Part shown: positions 34,474 through 43,600 of the stretch, one piece after another
Layout of the letters: the number at the start of each line of letters is the position of its first letter
How positions within the stretch are numbered: position 1 is the first letter of the stretch
Assembly: GCF_001956315.1 (NCBI RefSeq)
Contig: NZ_MOLY01000019.1
Span: forward strand, 1-47,355
Length of the DNA: 47,355 nucleotides
Source of the DNA: Sphingomonas montana
Lineage (GTDB): Bacteria; Pseudomonadota; Alphaproteobacteria; Sphingomonadales; Sphingomonadaceae
Direction of reading: 5' to 3'
The notes under the pieces: generated by a model
What the model was told of the DNA's origin: nothing
Seen by the model: only the letters and a program-made list of their open reading frames with translations
Database searches by the model: none
Program-made: the position numbers and the translations under genes

Positions 34474-35571
34474 CTAGATGCTGCTCGCCGACGCAAGCCA
34501 CCATTTGGCGGCAAGCATCGCCTGCAACAGATCAACATAGCTCCAGCCATCGGCGCGGGCGGCGATGGCCGACAGGCAATCCTGATCGTTGCGCCCCGGC
34601 CGGCCCGGTCCCGTCATGTTCGGTTTCATATTGAGGTCGAACAATTTGAACCAGCCGTCCTGATCGGCCCGGCAATCGATCCGGATCGCGGTGCGGGCAC
34701 CGACCAGCCCGGCTGCCACGACGCAGCCCTCGATCATCGCCACGATCGCGGGATCGCGCAGCCGCTCACCGCCGATTGCCACGCTGTTGGCCGTAACCGG
34801 CACGTCGCCGTTGTAAGGGGCCACCCCGCCGCGCTGATCGAAGCGGTAGACGGGCCGCAAGGCCCAGTGTGTCCCCGCCCGCGACCCGTCCGGGCGCGGA
34901 GCCGCCGGCGGCATGACCGTGACGGTCATTTCGTCCCCGCCCAGAAACTCTTCCACCATCAGCATGTCGCCGAAGGTGGCGGCCGCGATCAACGCGGCCG
35001 CCGTATCGCGGAGCGCGGCGAAGGTCTCCACCAGCGTCACGCCCTGGCTACCACGTCCGCGCACCGGCTTGACGATCATCGGAAACGACATGCCGCGGGT
35101 CGCGCAGGCCTGCTCGACGTCGGCCAGCGCACAGACATTCTCCCTCGCCTTGCCCGACAGGAGAAACGATCGCGCCACTGGCAGATCCGCCTCGGCAAGA
35201 AGCCGGTTGGTTTCGAACTTGTCGTCGAATGCCTGCGTGGCGGCCGGCAACTGCCCGACAATGTCGAAGTCGGCGAGTGCCGCCTCAAGCGGATGCCCCT
35301 CGAACAGGATCGTGTTCGCCCACAGCACCGATGCACCGGCCGCACCTGCACGGCGAATGCCCTCGGCGGTGTCCGGGAACACCCAATCGAGCGCCGTGGC
35401 CGGATCCGGCGAAACGGTTGGCATGACCACATCCACACCCGCCTCGCGCAACGCGAAGGCGATGTCGGCGCCCCCGTCCGAATATCCCCCCGGCTTCGCA
35501 TCCTTCCGCAGCCCGCCGATCAGTGGGGGTGGAAGTGCCTGGTACAGAATGGCAACCGGCGCTGGTTTCAC
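34474..35571 (-). CDS. ATP-grasp enzyme, D-Ala-D-Ala-ligase-like
   Basis: 365 residues. The nucleotide-binding Lys is in FPMIVKPVRGRGSQGV (about 165-180). The glycine-rich loop is GRGSQG. Metal ligands near the end are in FKLFDLNMKPNMTG (about 318-331), where the usual Asn/Glu-x-Asn is present as LNMKPN. The N-terminal half has the VDVVMPTVSP type Rossmann part. Such enzymes couple ATP hydrolysis to amide or peptide bond formation. The substrate is not readable. The gene stands apart from its neighbours, and both the gene and its flanks have less extreme GC bias, suggesting transfer. Confidence 0.75.
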   Translation of the reverse strand: MKPAPVAILYQALPPPLIGGLRKDAKPGGYSDGGADIAFALREAGVDVVMPTVSPDPATALDWVFPDTAEGIRRAGAAGASVLWANTILFEGHPLEAALADFDIVGQLPAATQAFDDKFETNRLLAEADLPVARSFLLSGKARENVCALADVEQACATRGMSFPMIVKPVRGRGSQGVTLVETFAALRDTAAALIAAATFGDMLMVEEFLGGDEMTVTVMPPAAPRPDGSRAGTHWALRPVYRFDQRGGVAPYNGDVPVTANSVAIGGERLRDPAIVAMIEGCVVAAGLVGARTAIRIDCRADQDGWFKLFDLNMKPNMTGPGRPGRNDQDCLSAIAARADGWSYVDLLQAMLAAKWWLASASSI

Positions 35572-35884
35572 AAGCAGTCTCCTGACCGGCGCGCACTCGC
35601 CCGCGGCAACATTTCGGGCAAATTACCCGCGGCATATCGAACGATATGCAAGGCCGCCGCGCAGAGGCGAACGCCCGATTTTCCACCAACGCCAGTCGTT
35701 CGGCATGATTTTCAATGGCTTTGCAAAAGCCCACCGTGACGTACGGCACGATGCGCACCGCACCGTCCCCACATCTCGGATACGAACTGGCGCTTGGGCA
35801 TTCCTTCCCACGTCCCCGCATAATGTCCGGAATGACGCAAAAGTGACTGGAGCTGAACCCCCGCCAGCTCCAACTCACTCAATC
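35572..35884. other. Intergenic region with palindrome, no gene seen
   Basis: Only one sharp feature: GCATATCG (35632-35639), two A, then CGATATGC (35642-35649), an AT-rich palindrome 61 bases upstream of the ATP-grasp start codon that could be an operator. Minus-strand open frames (up to 62 codons) lack a good start site and were not called. Base composition is more AT-rich than average for the window. Confidence 0.4.
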
Positions 35885-37060
35885 TTAGAAAGCAGCGATC
35901 CCGGTAATCGCCCGCCCCAGGATCAACGCATGCACATCATGCGCGCCCTCGTAGGTATTCACCGTCTCCAGGTTCATCATATGGCGCATCACGCCATATT
36001 CGCCGGAGATCCCGTTCCCGCCGTGCATGTCCCGCGCCGCGCGCGCGATATCGAGCGCCTTGCCGCAATTGTTCCGCTTCACGATCGAGACCATCTCCGG
36101 CGCGAACCGGCCCTCGTCCATCAACCGCCCGACGCGCAACGACGCCTGTAGCCCCAGCGCGATTTCCGTCTGCATGTCGGCCAGCTTCTTCTGGTACAGC
36201 TGCGTCGCCGCCAGCGGCCGGCCGAACTGCTTGCGGTCCAGCCCATATTGCCGCGCCGCGTGCCAGCAGAATTCCGCCGCGCCCATCGTGCCCCAGCTGA
36301 TCCCGTAGCGCGCCCGATTGAGGCACCCGAACGGCCCCTTCAGCCCGGCGACGTTGGGCAGCAGCTGCTCCTCGCCCACCACCACGCCGTCCATCACGAT
36401 CTCGCCGGTCACCGACGCGCGCAGCGACAGCTTGCCGTCGATCTTCGGCGCGGACAGCCCGGCCATGCCCTTTTCCAGGATGAACCCGCGGATCGCCCCG
36501 TCATGCGCGTCGGACTTCGCCCACACCACGAACACGTCCGCGATCGGCGCGTTGCTGATCCAGGTCTTGGCCCCGGTGATGCGATACCCGTCGGCCACCT
36601 TCTCCGCGCGCGTCGTCATGCCGCCGGGGTCGGACCCGGCCTCCGGCTCGGTCAACCCGAAACAGCCGATATATTCGCCGCTCGCCAGCTTCGGCAGGTA
36701 GCGCATGCGTTGTTCCTCCGATCCGAACGCATGGATCGGGTACATCACCAGCGACGACTGCACCGACATCATCGAGCGGTATCCGCTGTCGATCCGCTCC
36801 ACCTCGCGCGCGACCAGACCGTAGGCGACATAGGACGCGCCCACCCCGCCATATTGTTCCGGCACCGTCGGTCCGAGCAGCCCCAGCGCCCCCATCTCGC
36901 GGAAGATCTCCGGGTCGGTATGTTCGTCGCGGAACGCCGCCACGATCCGCGGGGCCAGCTTCTCCTGTGCATAAGCGGCGGCCGTATCGCGCACCGCGCG
37001 CTCCTCGTCATTCAACTGATCGTCGATCAGGAACGGATCCGCCCAGTCGAACTGCCCCAT
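35885..37060 (-). CDS. gcdH: Glutaryl-CoA dehydrogenase
   Basis: 391 residues. Acyl-CoA dehydrogenase fold with FAD and substrate motifs: [18 protein letters not shown] (about 125-142), [12 protein letters not shown], and [20 protein letters not shown]. The catalytic Glu is in the segment [20 protein letters not shown] near the C-terminus, in the position typical of glutaryl-CoA dehydrogenase. It oxidises and decarboxylates glutaryl-CoA to crotonyl-CoA in lysine/tryptophan breakdown. No pathway partner is adjacent. The ATG at 37060 (MGQFDWADP) is chosen; upstream extension is low quality. Confidence 0.9.
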   Translation of the reverse strand: MGQFDWADPFLIDDQLNDEERAVRDTAAAYAQEKLAPRIVAAFRDEHTDPEIFREMGALGLLGPTVPEQYGGVGASYVAYGLVAREVERIDSGYRSMMSVQSSLVMYPIHAFGSEEQRMRYLPKLASGEYIGCFGLTEPEAGSDPGGMTTRAEKVADGYRITGAKTWISNAPIADVFVVWAKSDAHDGAIRGFILEKGMAGLSAPKIDGKLSLRASVTGEIVMDGVVVGEEQLLPNVAGLKGPFGCLNRARYGISWGTMGAAEFCWHAARQYGLDRKQFGRPLAATQLYQKKLADMQTEIALGLQASLRVGRLMDEGRFAPEMVSIVKRNNCGKALDIARAARDMHGGNGISGEYGVMRHMMNLETVNTYEGAHDVHALILGRAITGIAAF

Positions 37061-37280
37061 GCCACCTGCCGCCACGCCTGCTCTCCTGCCGTCTTCTTCC
37101 CGCCTAGATCGGGTTTTGTCCGCAAGAGTGCAATGGAGGCATGATGCCCGGATGGCCTGTTGCGCGCCGGGCTGACGGCTGGCCGCCTCAGCCGATCCTC
37201 TGCCTGAATCTCGTGGCCATGACTTCCTCGACATCGACTTTCGCAGTCGGCCCATATGCAAGCTGGCAGCAGGAAGTCTG

Positions 37281-37454
37281 GTGCCGCTACGGGTCGCTCG
37301 GCTTTCTGTTGTGTTCGGTGCGATCCTGCCCGCAACCGGACTTGCGCTGCGGTCGAACCATTCCGTACGCGTCACACAGGCGCTAACCGTCTGGATGCTC
37401 GCAGCGCTCATTCTATGGTTCGGCTCCGTGCTCGCCTCCGGCGGCGGGATCTGA
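37281..37454 (+). CDS. Small membrane protein (57 aa), GTG start
   Basis: It starts at GTG with AGGA eight bases upstream. The sequence has two hydrophobic stretches, [19 protein letters not shown] (about 5-23) and [19 protein letters not shown] (about 34-52), joined by a short basic loop ([10 protein letters not shown]). It fits a two-helix hairpin in the inner membrane. There are no recognised homologues by eye. It is convergent with the TerD gene, 51 bases away. No function is proposed. Confidence 0.5.
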   Translation: MPLRVARLSVVFGAILPATGLALRSNHSVRVTQALTVWMLAALILWFGSVLASGGGI

Positions 37455-37505
37455 TCGATTTGGGCGATCAGATCCTCGACGGTGCCGGTGCGGACCGCCG
37501 GGCGA

Positions 37506-38084
37506 TCAGCCGATGCTCACGCCGAAATTGCGCGCCAGCGGCCCCAGCCCGCCGGCATAGCCCTGACCCACCGCCCGGAACTTCCAGTCGCTGTTGTGGC
37601 GGTACACCTCGCCGAAGATCATCGCGGTTTCGGTCGATGCGTCCTCGGCCAGGTCGAAACGCGTGATCTCGCGCCCCGTCGCGTCGTTGACGATCCGGAT
37701 GAACGCATTGGCCACCATCCCGAAATTCTGGCGGCGCGCCTCCCCATCGTGGATCGTGACCGTGATCGCCACCTTCATCACGTCGGCCGGGACGCGGGTC
37801 AGGTCGACCTTCAGCGCCTCGTCGTCGCCATCCCCTTCGCCGGTCCGGTTGTCGCCGGTATGTTCCACCGATCCGTCGGCGGACTTCAGGTTGTTGTAGA
37901 AGATGAAGTCCGCATCGCTGCGTACCCGGTCCCCGGCGGCCAGCAGGAATGCGCTGGCGTCCAGGTCGAACGCGGTGCCATCGGTGGACCGCGTGTCCCA
38001 CCCCAGCCCGATCAGGATCCGGGTCAGCCCCGGCTCCTCCTTCGACAAACTGACATTACCGCCCTTGGACAGGCTGATCGACAT
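37506..38084 (-). CDS. terD: TerD-family stress/tellurium resistance protein
   Basis: 192 residues, the exact usual TerD length. Ca2+-binding motifs are intact: [10 protein letters not shown] (about 40-49), FYNNL, and [12 protein letters not shown] (about 78-89). The end [20 protein letters not shown] is characteristic. The ATG at 38084 has AGGAG seven bases upstream; the ATG six bases before it is too close. The start overlaps the end of the DUF475 gene by 29 bases. By family it binds Ca2+ and works with other Ter proteins at the membrane in stress and phage-related phenotypes. The biochemical role is not settled. Confidence 0.93.
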   Translation of the reverse strand: MSISLSKGGNVSLSKEEPGLTRILIGLGWDTRSTDGTAFDLDASAFLLAAGDRVRSDADFIFYNNLKSADGSVEHTGDNRTGEGDGDDEALKVDLTRVPADVMKVAITVTIHDGEARRQNFGMVANAFIRIVNDATGREITRFDLAEDASTETAMIFGEVYRHNSDWKFRAVGQGYAGGLGPLARNFGVSIG

Positions 38085-39174
38085 GGTCATTCTCCTTGAT
38101 GAAGCTGGTGGAATGAAGCGGATGGCCGGTCGGCCCGACCGGGGCCGATGCGCGCCGGTTGTGCGCGACGGAGGCGAGGAACGAGACGCCGATCAGCCCC
38201 GCACCGATCAGGCCGGTCACCGTCTCCGGGATCTCGAACCGCGCGGACAGCAGCATGATGATCGCCAGCGCCAGGATCGCGTAGAAGGCGCCATGTTCCA
38301 GGAACCGATATTCGGACAGCGTCCCCTGATCGACCAGCATGACCGTCATCGACCGGACGAACATCGCCCCGATGCCCAGGCCCAGCGCGATCACGAACAG
38401 GTTGTTGGACAGCGCGAACGCCCCGATCACCCCGTCGAACGAAAAGGACGCGTCGAGCAGTTCGAGGTACAGGAACGACGCGAGGCCCGACCGCACGACC
38501 GCCCCTGCCGCATCCTCCGCGCCCTCCATCAGCCCGCCGAACGCGTCGACCGCGATATAGGCGACCAGCCCGAGCAGCCCTGCGGTCAGGAACGTCAGCG
38601 CATCGGCCGGCAACACCACCCGCGACATGGCATAGAGCGCGATCAGCACGATCCCGATCCGCATCGCCGGCACCTGCCCCAGCCGCCCCAGCCCGCTCTC
38701 GACCCCGCCGATCCAGTGGACGTCCTTCTCGTCGTCCAGGAAAAAGCTCAGGCCCACCATCGCCAGGAACGCGCCGCCGAACCCGGCGATGCCGACATGC
38801 GCGCCGGTGATGATCCGCTCGTACGTCTCCGACTCCGTCGCCGCCAGCCGCAGCGCATCGACCGGGCCCAGCCTTGCAGCGATCCCGACGATCGCCAGCG
38901 GGAACAGGATGCGCATCCCGAACACCGCGATCGCGATGCCCCAGGTCAGGAACCGTCGCCGCCACACCGCGTCCATGTCGCGCAGCACGGTGGCGTTCAC
39001 CACCGCATTGTCGAACGACAGCGACACTTCCAGCACGCCCAGCACCAGCACGATCCACATGATCGACAGCATGCCCGCCACCGTGCCGGCCATCCCCCAC
39101 CCCAGCCACGCGGCCAGCGCCAGGCTCATCCCCGTGAACAGCAACGATCCCCTGTAGTAACGCAACACCGACAT
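38056..39174 (-). CDS. DUF475/TerC-like integral membrane protein
   Basis: 372 residues with about eight to nine hydrophobic helices. Acidic residues inside helices ([18 protein letters not shown], about 46-63, and [13 protein letters not shown]) match the TerC-type EVxxSFDN signature, usually taken as a metal-ion site. DUF475 is the family name for this TerC relative. It is the middle gene of the unit, 35 bases after the TerA-like gene and overlapping terD by 29 bases. It probably exports or senses a metal ion as the membrane component of the Ter complex. Confidence 0.9.
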   Translation of the reverse strand: MSVLRYYRGSLLFTGMSLALAAWLGWGMAGTVAGMLSIMWIVLVLGVLEVSLSFDNAVVNATVLRDMDAVWRRRFLTWGIAIAVFGMRILFPLAIVGIAARLGPVDALRLAATESETYERIITGAHVGIAGFGGAFLAMVGLSFFLDDEKDVHWIGGVESGLGRLGQVPAMRIGIVLIALYAMSRVVLPADALTFLTAGLLGLVAYIAVDAFGGLMEGAEDAAGAVVRSGLASFLYLELLDASFSFDGVIGAFALSNNLFVIALGLGIGAMFVRSMTVMLVDQGTLSEYRFLEHGAFYAILALAIIMLLSARFEIPETVTGLIGAGLIGVSFLASVAHNRRASAPVGPTGHPLHSTSFIKENDHVDQPVQGR

Positions 39175-39209
39175 ATCCCCCCGTCATGCAACCCCGAACG
39201 GCGTCGCGT

Positions 39210-40415
39210 TCAGTCCTTGCTGCCCGCGGTCCAGCGCAGGCCGAAGCCGAAGCGCCGGTCCAGCGCCTGCTGGTCCGTGAAATATTCCACGATCCGCGTG
39301 GCCTTCAGCGCGCCGCGGTCATTCTCGATCATCGCCACGCCGCACAGCCGCTTCGCGTTGCGCCCCTCGGTCATGCGCACCTCGATCGGCGGCTGGCCGG
39401 GCATCGTCACCGTCACCACGCCGTCGGTCGCCTGCCAGTTGGGCACGCCGTCGTAGATATTGGCGAACAGCATGATCCGCTTGATCTTCGCCCAGTGCGC
39501 GCCGTTGATCCGGATCGTCTCGCCGGTGGACGCATCGCCCGTCCGGTCGTCGCCCGACAATATGATGTAGGGTTCCGCATCGTAGCGGCCGAATGCATCG
39601 CCCAGCGCCTGCACGACATGCGCCCGCCCGTCCGCCAGTTCGAACAGGCACCCCAGATCGAGGTCGATCGCCTGCTTCGCACCGAACATGCCCCTGGCCG
39701 CGCCCTTGGTCGCGGCTGACCAGTTCAGGTTGACGACGATCTCGCCGAACCCGCTGCCCGTCTTGGCCAGGCTGACGCTCTGCCCCGCCTTCTCCAGCGT
39801 CACCTTGCTCAGCGAAACGGGCGGTGGAGGAGGAGGAGGAGGGGCCGGCGGGACCGGGGTCGGCGCGGCGACGTCGTCGGCCACGTCGATCCCGAACGAC
39901 CGGGCCAGTGCGGCCAGCCCGCCATTGTAACCCTGCCCCACCGCGCGGAATTTCCACACCCCCTGCCGGCGGTAGAGCTCGGCGAAGGTCATGGCGCTTT
40001 CGGTCGCACCGACCAGGTCGGGACGGAACACCAGCACCGGCATACCCGGTGCCGCAGCGGTCGCCACGCCGACCACCGCGCCGGACAGCAGCGCCAGCGT
40101 CTGCCCCCGCGCCGCGGCCTCGTCCACCGTCACGCACAGCGCGATCCGCTCGATCTCCGCCGGCACGCGGGTCAGGTCGATCGCGAACCCGCCGCGCGCG
40201 CCCAGCCCGGCGTCGAACCGCACCGCGCCCCCCGCGCCGGACGGCTGGTTGTAGAAGACCATGTCGGCATCGCCGCGCACCCGCCCGGCGGCGGTCAGCG
40301 GGAATGCCGACAGGTCCGCCTCCACCGCCCGCCCGGTCGGCACGTCCCATCCGAACGCCACCACCAGCCGGTCGCCCGGCACGGCCGCGTTGCCACCGCG
40401 AACCAGGTCCGTCAC
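39210..40415 (-). CDS. terA: TerA-like protein: degenerate TerD domain plus TerA domain
   Basis: 401 residues from GTG at 40415 (MTDLVRGG); the frame stays open to a TTG at 40580, which would add 55 low-quality residues. The N-terminal TerD-like domain (about 1-190) keeps the [20 protein letters not shown] end but has lost most Ca2+ ligands (EADLSAF instead of DLDASAF, and no DNRTGxGxGDDE). A Pro-rich linker with eight consecutive prolines follows. The C-terminal half has LDLGCLFELADG and SGDDRTGDASTGE, the TerA pattern. It is the first gene of a TerA-DUF475-TerD operon, diverging from the helicase gene. Confidence 0.8.
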   Translation of the reverse strand: MTDLVRGGNAAVPGDRLVVAFGWDVPTGRAVEADLSAFPLTAAGRVRGDADMVFYNQPSGAGGAVRFDAGLGARGGFAIDLTRVPAEIERIALCVTVDEAAARGQTLALLSGAVVGVATAAAPGMPVLVFRPDLVGATESAMTFAELYRRQGVWKFRAVGQGYNGGLAALARSFGIDVADDVAAPTPVPPAPPPPPPPPVSLSKVTLEKAGQSVSLAKTGSGFGEIVVNLNWSAATKGAARGMFGAKQAIDLDLGCLFELADGRAHVVQALGDAFGRYDAEPYIILSGDDRTGDASTGETIRINGAHWAKIKRIMLFANIYDGVPNWQATDGVVTVTMPGQPPIEVRMTEGRNAKRLCGVAMIENDRGALKATRIVEYFTDQQALDRRFGFGLRWTAGSKD

Positions 40416-40586
40416 GCCGCCACCGCCCGTCGCCAGGCGTTCCCCGAACCGTTCATACCGCCCCCGTACCGAACCGACATCTTCGCTGTGGAAGTCGAAT
40501 TCCACGCCAGCCGGCAAATGGGAAGTCTTTGCGGTGCAAGAGAAATGTCCATTACGGACCGAATACGATATTCTATTCAAACACTA

Positions 40587-40614
40587 TTGACGACGGACCT
40601 TCCCGATATATTCT
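40587..40614 (+). promoter_or_regulatory. Candidate promoter for the helicase-nuclease gene
   Basis: TTGACG (40587-40592) and TATTCT (40609-40614) with a 16-base spacer lie in an unusually AT-rich stretch (about 40500-40620) shared with the start of the divergent Ter operon. Confidence 0.4.
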
Positions 40615-40658
40615 GAACGGGTCAGATGCCCGCGCCGGGACTTGGCAACCGGGGGTCC

Positions 40659-43600
40659 ATGCGCGCCATGCCTATCCAGAACGAGCGCCTGCTCGCGTTG
40701 ATCGACTATGTCGAGGCCACGGAGCGCGACCGCATGGCGATCGTCACCGACGTCGCCGACTATCGCGGCCTGCGGGCCGACGGCGCGGACGTGGCGCGGA
40801 TGCCCGGCGTCCGGGTCGATGCGCGGACCGACGACGATCCGGTCTGGCTCAGTGTCGATCGTCTCGCCCGCCACGCGCCGTCGCCGCCCGCCGAACCCGA
40901 ACTGGCGCTGTGGATCGACCAGCCCGACGATGTCGACACCCGCCCCACCCTGCACGCCGCGCGGCCGGCGGCGGCGCTGCGCAAGGCCGGATTGGTCGCG
41001 ACGGCGGACCTGCCGGCCGGCAACGCCCTGGTCCCGCTGGTGGATTATCCGCACCGCGAACGGCTCGTCGCCCGGCTGGCCGACCATATCCGCGAAACCT
41101 GGACCGGCTGGGCGCTGGAGGAAAAGCCGCGCCGGCGCGCGATCGCCTTCTACAACGCCCTGTTCGGCCTGCGTCAGGCGCTCGACGGCGGCGGCACCGC
41201 GCCCGTCGAACTGGTCTGGGGCATCGGCCCGGCGCGCTGGGCGCATCCGGCGGGGCGGCTGCACCATCCGCTGCTGTCCGTTGCGATGGACCTGACGATC
41301 GACCCCGTCACCCACGCCATCCTGCTCCGCCCGCGCAGCGCGACCCCGCCCGGGATCGAATCCGATCCGCTCGATGCGCTGGAACTGCCCGGCGTCGATC
41401 AGTGGCGGCGCACGACGCAGGCCACGCTCGACGCGCTGGCCGCGGACGAAGATCGCGACGGCCTGAACCCGTTCGACCCGGACGGTTTCGCGCCGATCCT
41501 GCGCCATGCGACGGCATTGTTCGATGCCGACGGTCTTTATCTGCCGGAACGCGACGGGATGACGCCGCCGGCCCCTACCGTCCTGACGGTCGGCGGCGGC
41601 TGGATGCTGTTCGAACGGACCCGCCGCGCGACCATGTTGATGGACGATCTTCGCGCGTTCCGGACGTTGGTCGCCAACCCGGACGACCCGGCCGACATCC
41701 CGCCCGCCGTCCGCGCGCTGCTGACCGATCCGGATACCGCATTGCCGGCGGCGGCGCGGCCCATCTATCGCGGCGTCTCGACCGTCCCCGGCGTCACCAG
41801 TTCGGACGGGTCGGGCGACGACCTGTTCTTCCCGAAACCGTTCAACCGCGAACAGGTGGAGGTGATCCAGCAGCTCGCCACCCGCCCCGGCGTGGTGGTG
41901 CAGGGGCCGCCCGGCACCGGCAAGACACACAGCATCGCCAATATCGTCAGCCATTATCTGGCGCTCGGCAAGCGCGTGCTCGTCACCTCGCAAAAGGCGC
42001 CCGCACTCAAGGTGTTGCGCGCCCAACTGCCCGCCGCGGTCCGCCCGCTGGCGGTCAGCCTGCTCGAAAGCGACCGCGACGGCCTGCGCCAGTTCCAGGA
42101 ATCGGTCGATATCATCGCCGAACGGCTGCAACGCATTCGCCCCGCCGAAAACGCCGCCCAGGTGGCGGCGATCGACGCGACCATCGACCGCCTCCACCGC
42201 GGGCTGGCGCAGGTCGACGCGCAGGTGGCCGATATCGGCCGTGCCGCCACCGCCGCGGTTACCATCGACGGCGCGACGATCGACCCCGCCACCGCCGCGC
42301 GCGAACAGATGGCCGATCGGGCGCTTGCCGCCTGGCTGCCCGACCCGATCGACGTCATCCGATCGCACGAGGCGGGGTATGACGATGCCGACATCGTCGC
42401 GCTCCGCACCGCGCGCAAGGCGGTCGGCGCGCGGCTGGATGCGCTCGGCCTCGTCCTGCCCACCGCGTTGCCCGACGACGACGCGCTGCTGGCGCTGCAC
42501 GATGCGCTGGCCCATGCGGAGGCGATCCGCCGCAGCACGCCCACCGTCGCCGCGCTCGCGCCCGACGCCACACCCGAACGGCTGGCCGACGCGGCACGGG
42601 ACCTGGTCCGGCTGGCCGATCTGCGCCGCGACATCGCCGACGGGCCGCATGGCTGGACCGCCACCGTCCTGGCGGACCTGCGCCGCGGCCATGCGTCGGA
42701 CGGACTGGTCGCCCTCGAAGGGCTGGTGGACGACATCGACCATGCGGTGGCGGAGGCCCGCCATTTCCTCACCCGTCCGGTCGACCTGCCCGACGGCGCG
42801 CTGGACGACGCGCCGTTGCGCGACCGCGTCACCGCGCTGGCGCAGGGGCACGAACCCGGTTTCCTGACCGGCCTGTTCGCACGTGCGCTCGGCGTGCGGG
42901 TCGCCGCGATCCGGCTGGTCGGCCACCCGCCCGCCGGCCCGTCCGACTGGGCGGAGGTCGACCGCCATCTGGCCGCCTGCGACGCCGTCCTGCGGCTGCG
43001 CGCCGCATGGAACAACGCCGCCGCGCACAGCCCGCTCGAACCGGTCGCCGCGACCGGGCTGGGGGTTGCCGAACCGATGCGCCGCCAGCTCGCGCGGATC
43101 GCGCTGCTCCGCACGCTGGTCGATCAGGAACGGCGGATCGATCCCGAACTGCGCGCGCTGGTGCCGGGCTGGCGCGGCAGCGTGATCCGGGACGATGCCG
43201 CAACCAGCGCCATCGCCGCCACCCTCGATCGGCATCGCCAGCGCCTCCGCCTGCTGACGGTCCAGGCCCGGCACCAGGCGTTGCGCGCGATGCTCGCCCC
43301 GGTCGGCGGCACGCTGGGCGATGGCCTGCGCGCCGCCGCCGAACGGGTCGGCAACCCGGATGCCGACGCCGACATGCTGCGGGCCGACTGGCGCGCGCTG
43401 CTCGCGGAACGCGATGCGCTGGCGGCGCTTGGGGCCCATTATGCCGCCATCGCCCGCGTTACCGATCTGATCGCGGAAAGCGGTGCGACGATCTGGGCCG
43501 ATCGGCTGCGCAGCGATCCGGTGACCGGGGTCGATGATCCGCTCACCCCCGGCGACTGGCGCCACCGCTGGCGGCTGCGGCGGATCGCCACCTGGCTCAC

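Noticed and set aside
34272-34550. A 92-codon minus-strand frame downstream of the ATP-grasp gene
   Set aside because: It contains a stretch with plausible composition but begins inside the ATP-grasp gene, has no start site and ends in a repeat. A broken gene is possible but not supportable.
35623-35811. A 62-codon minus-strand frame upstream of the ATP-grasp gene
   Set aside because: It has no ribosome site and no recognisable motif, and spans the palindrome that looks regulatory.
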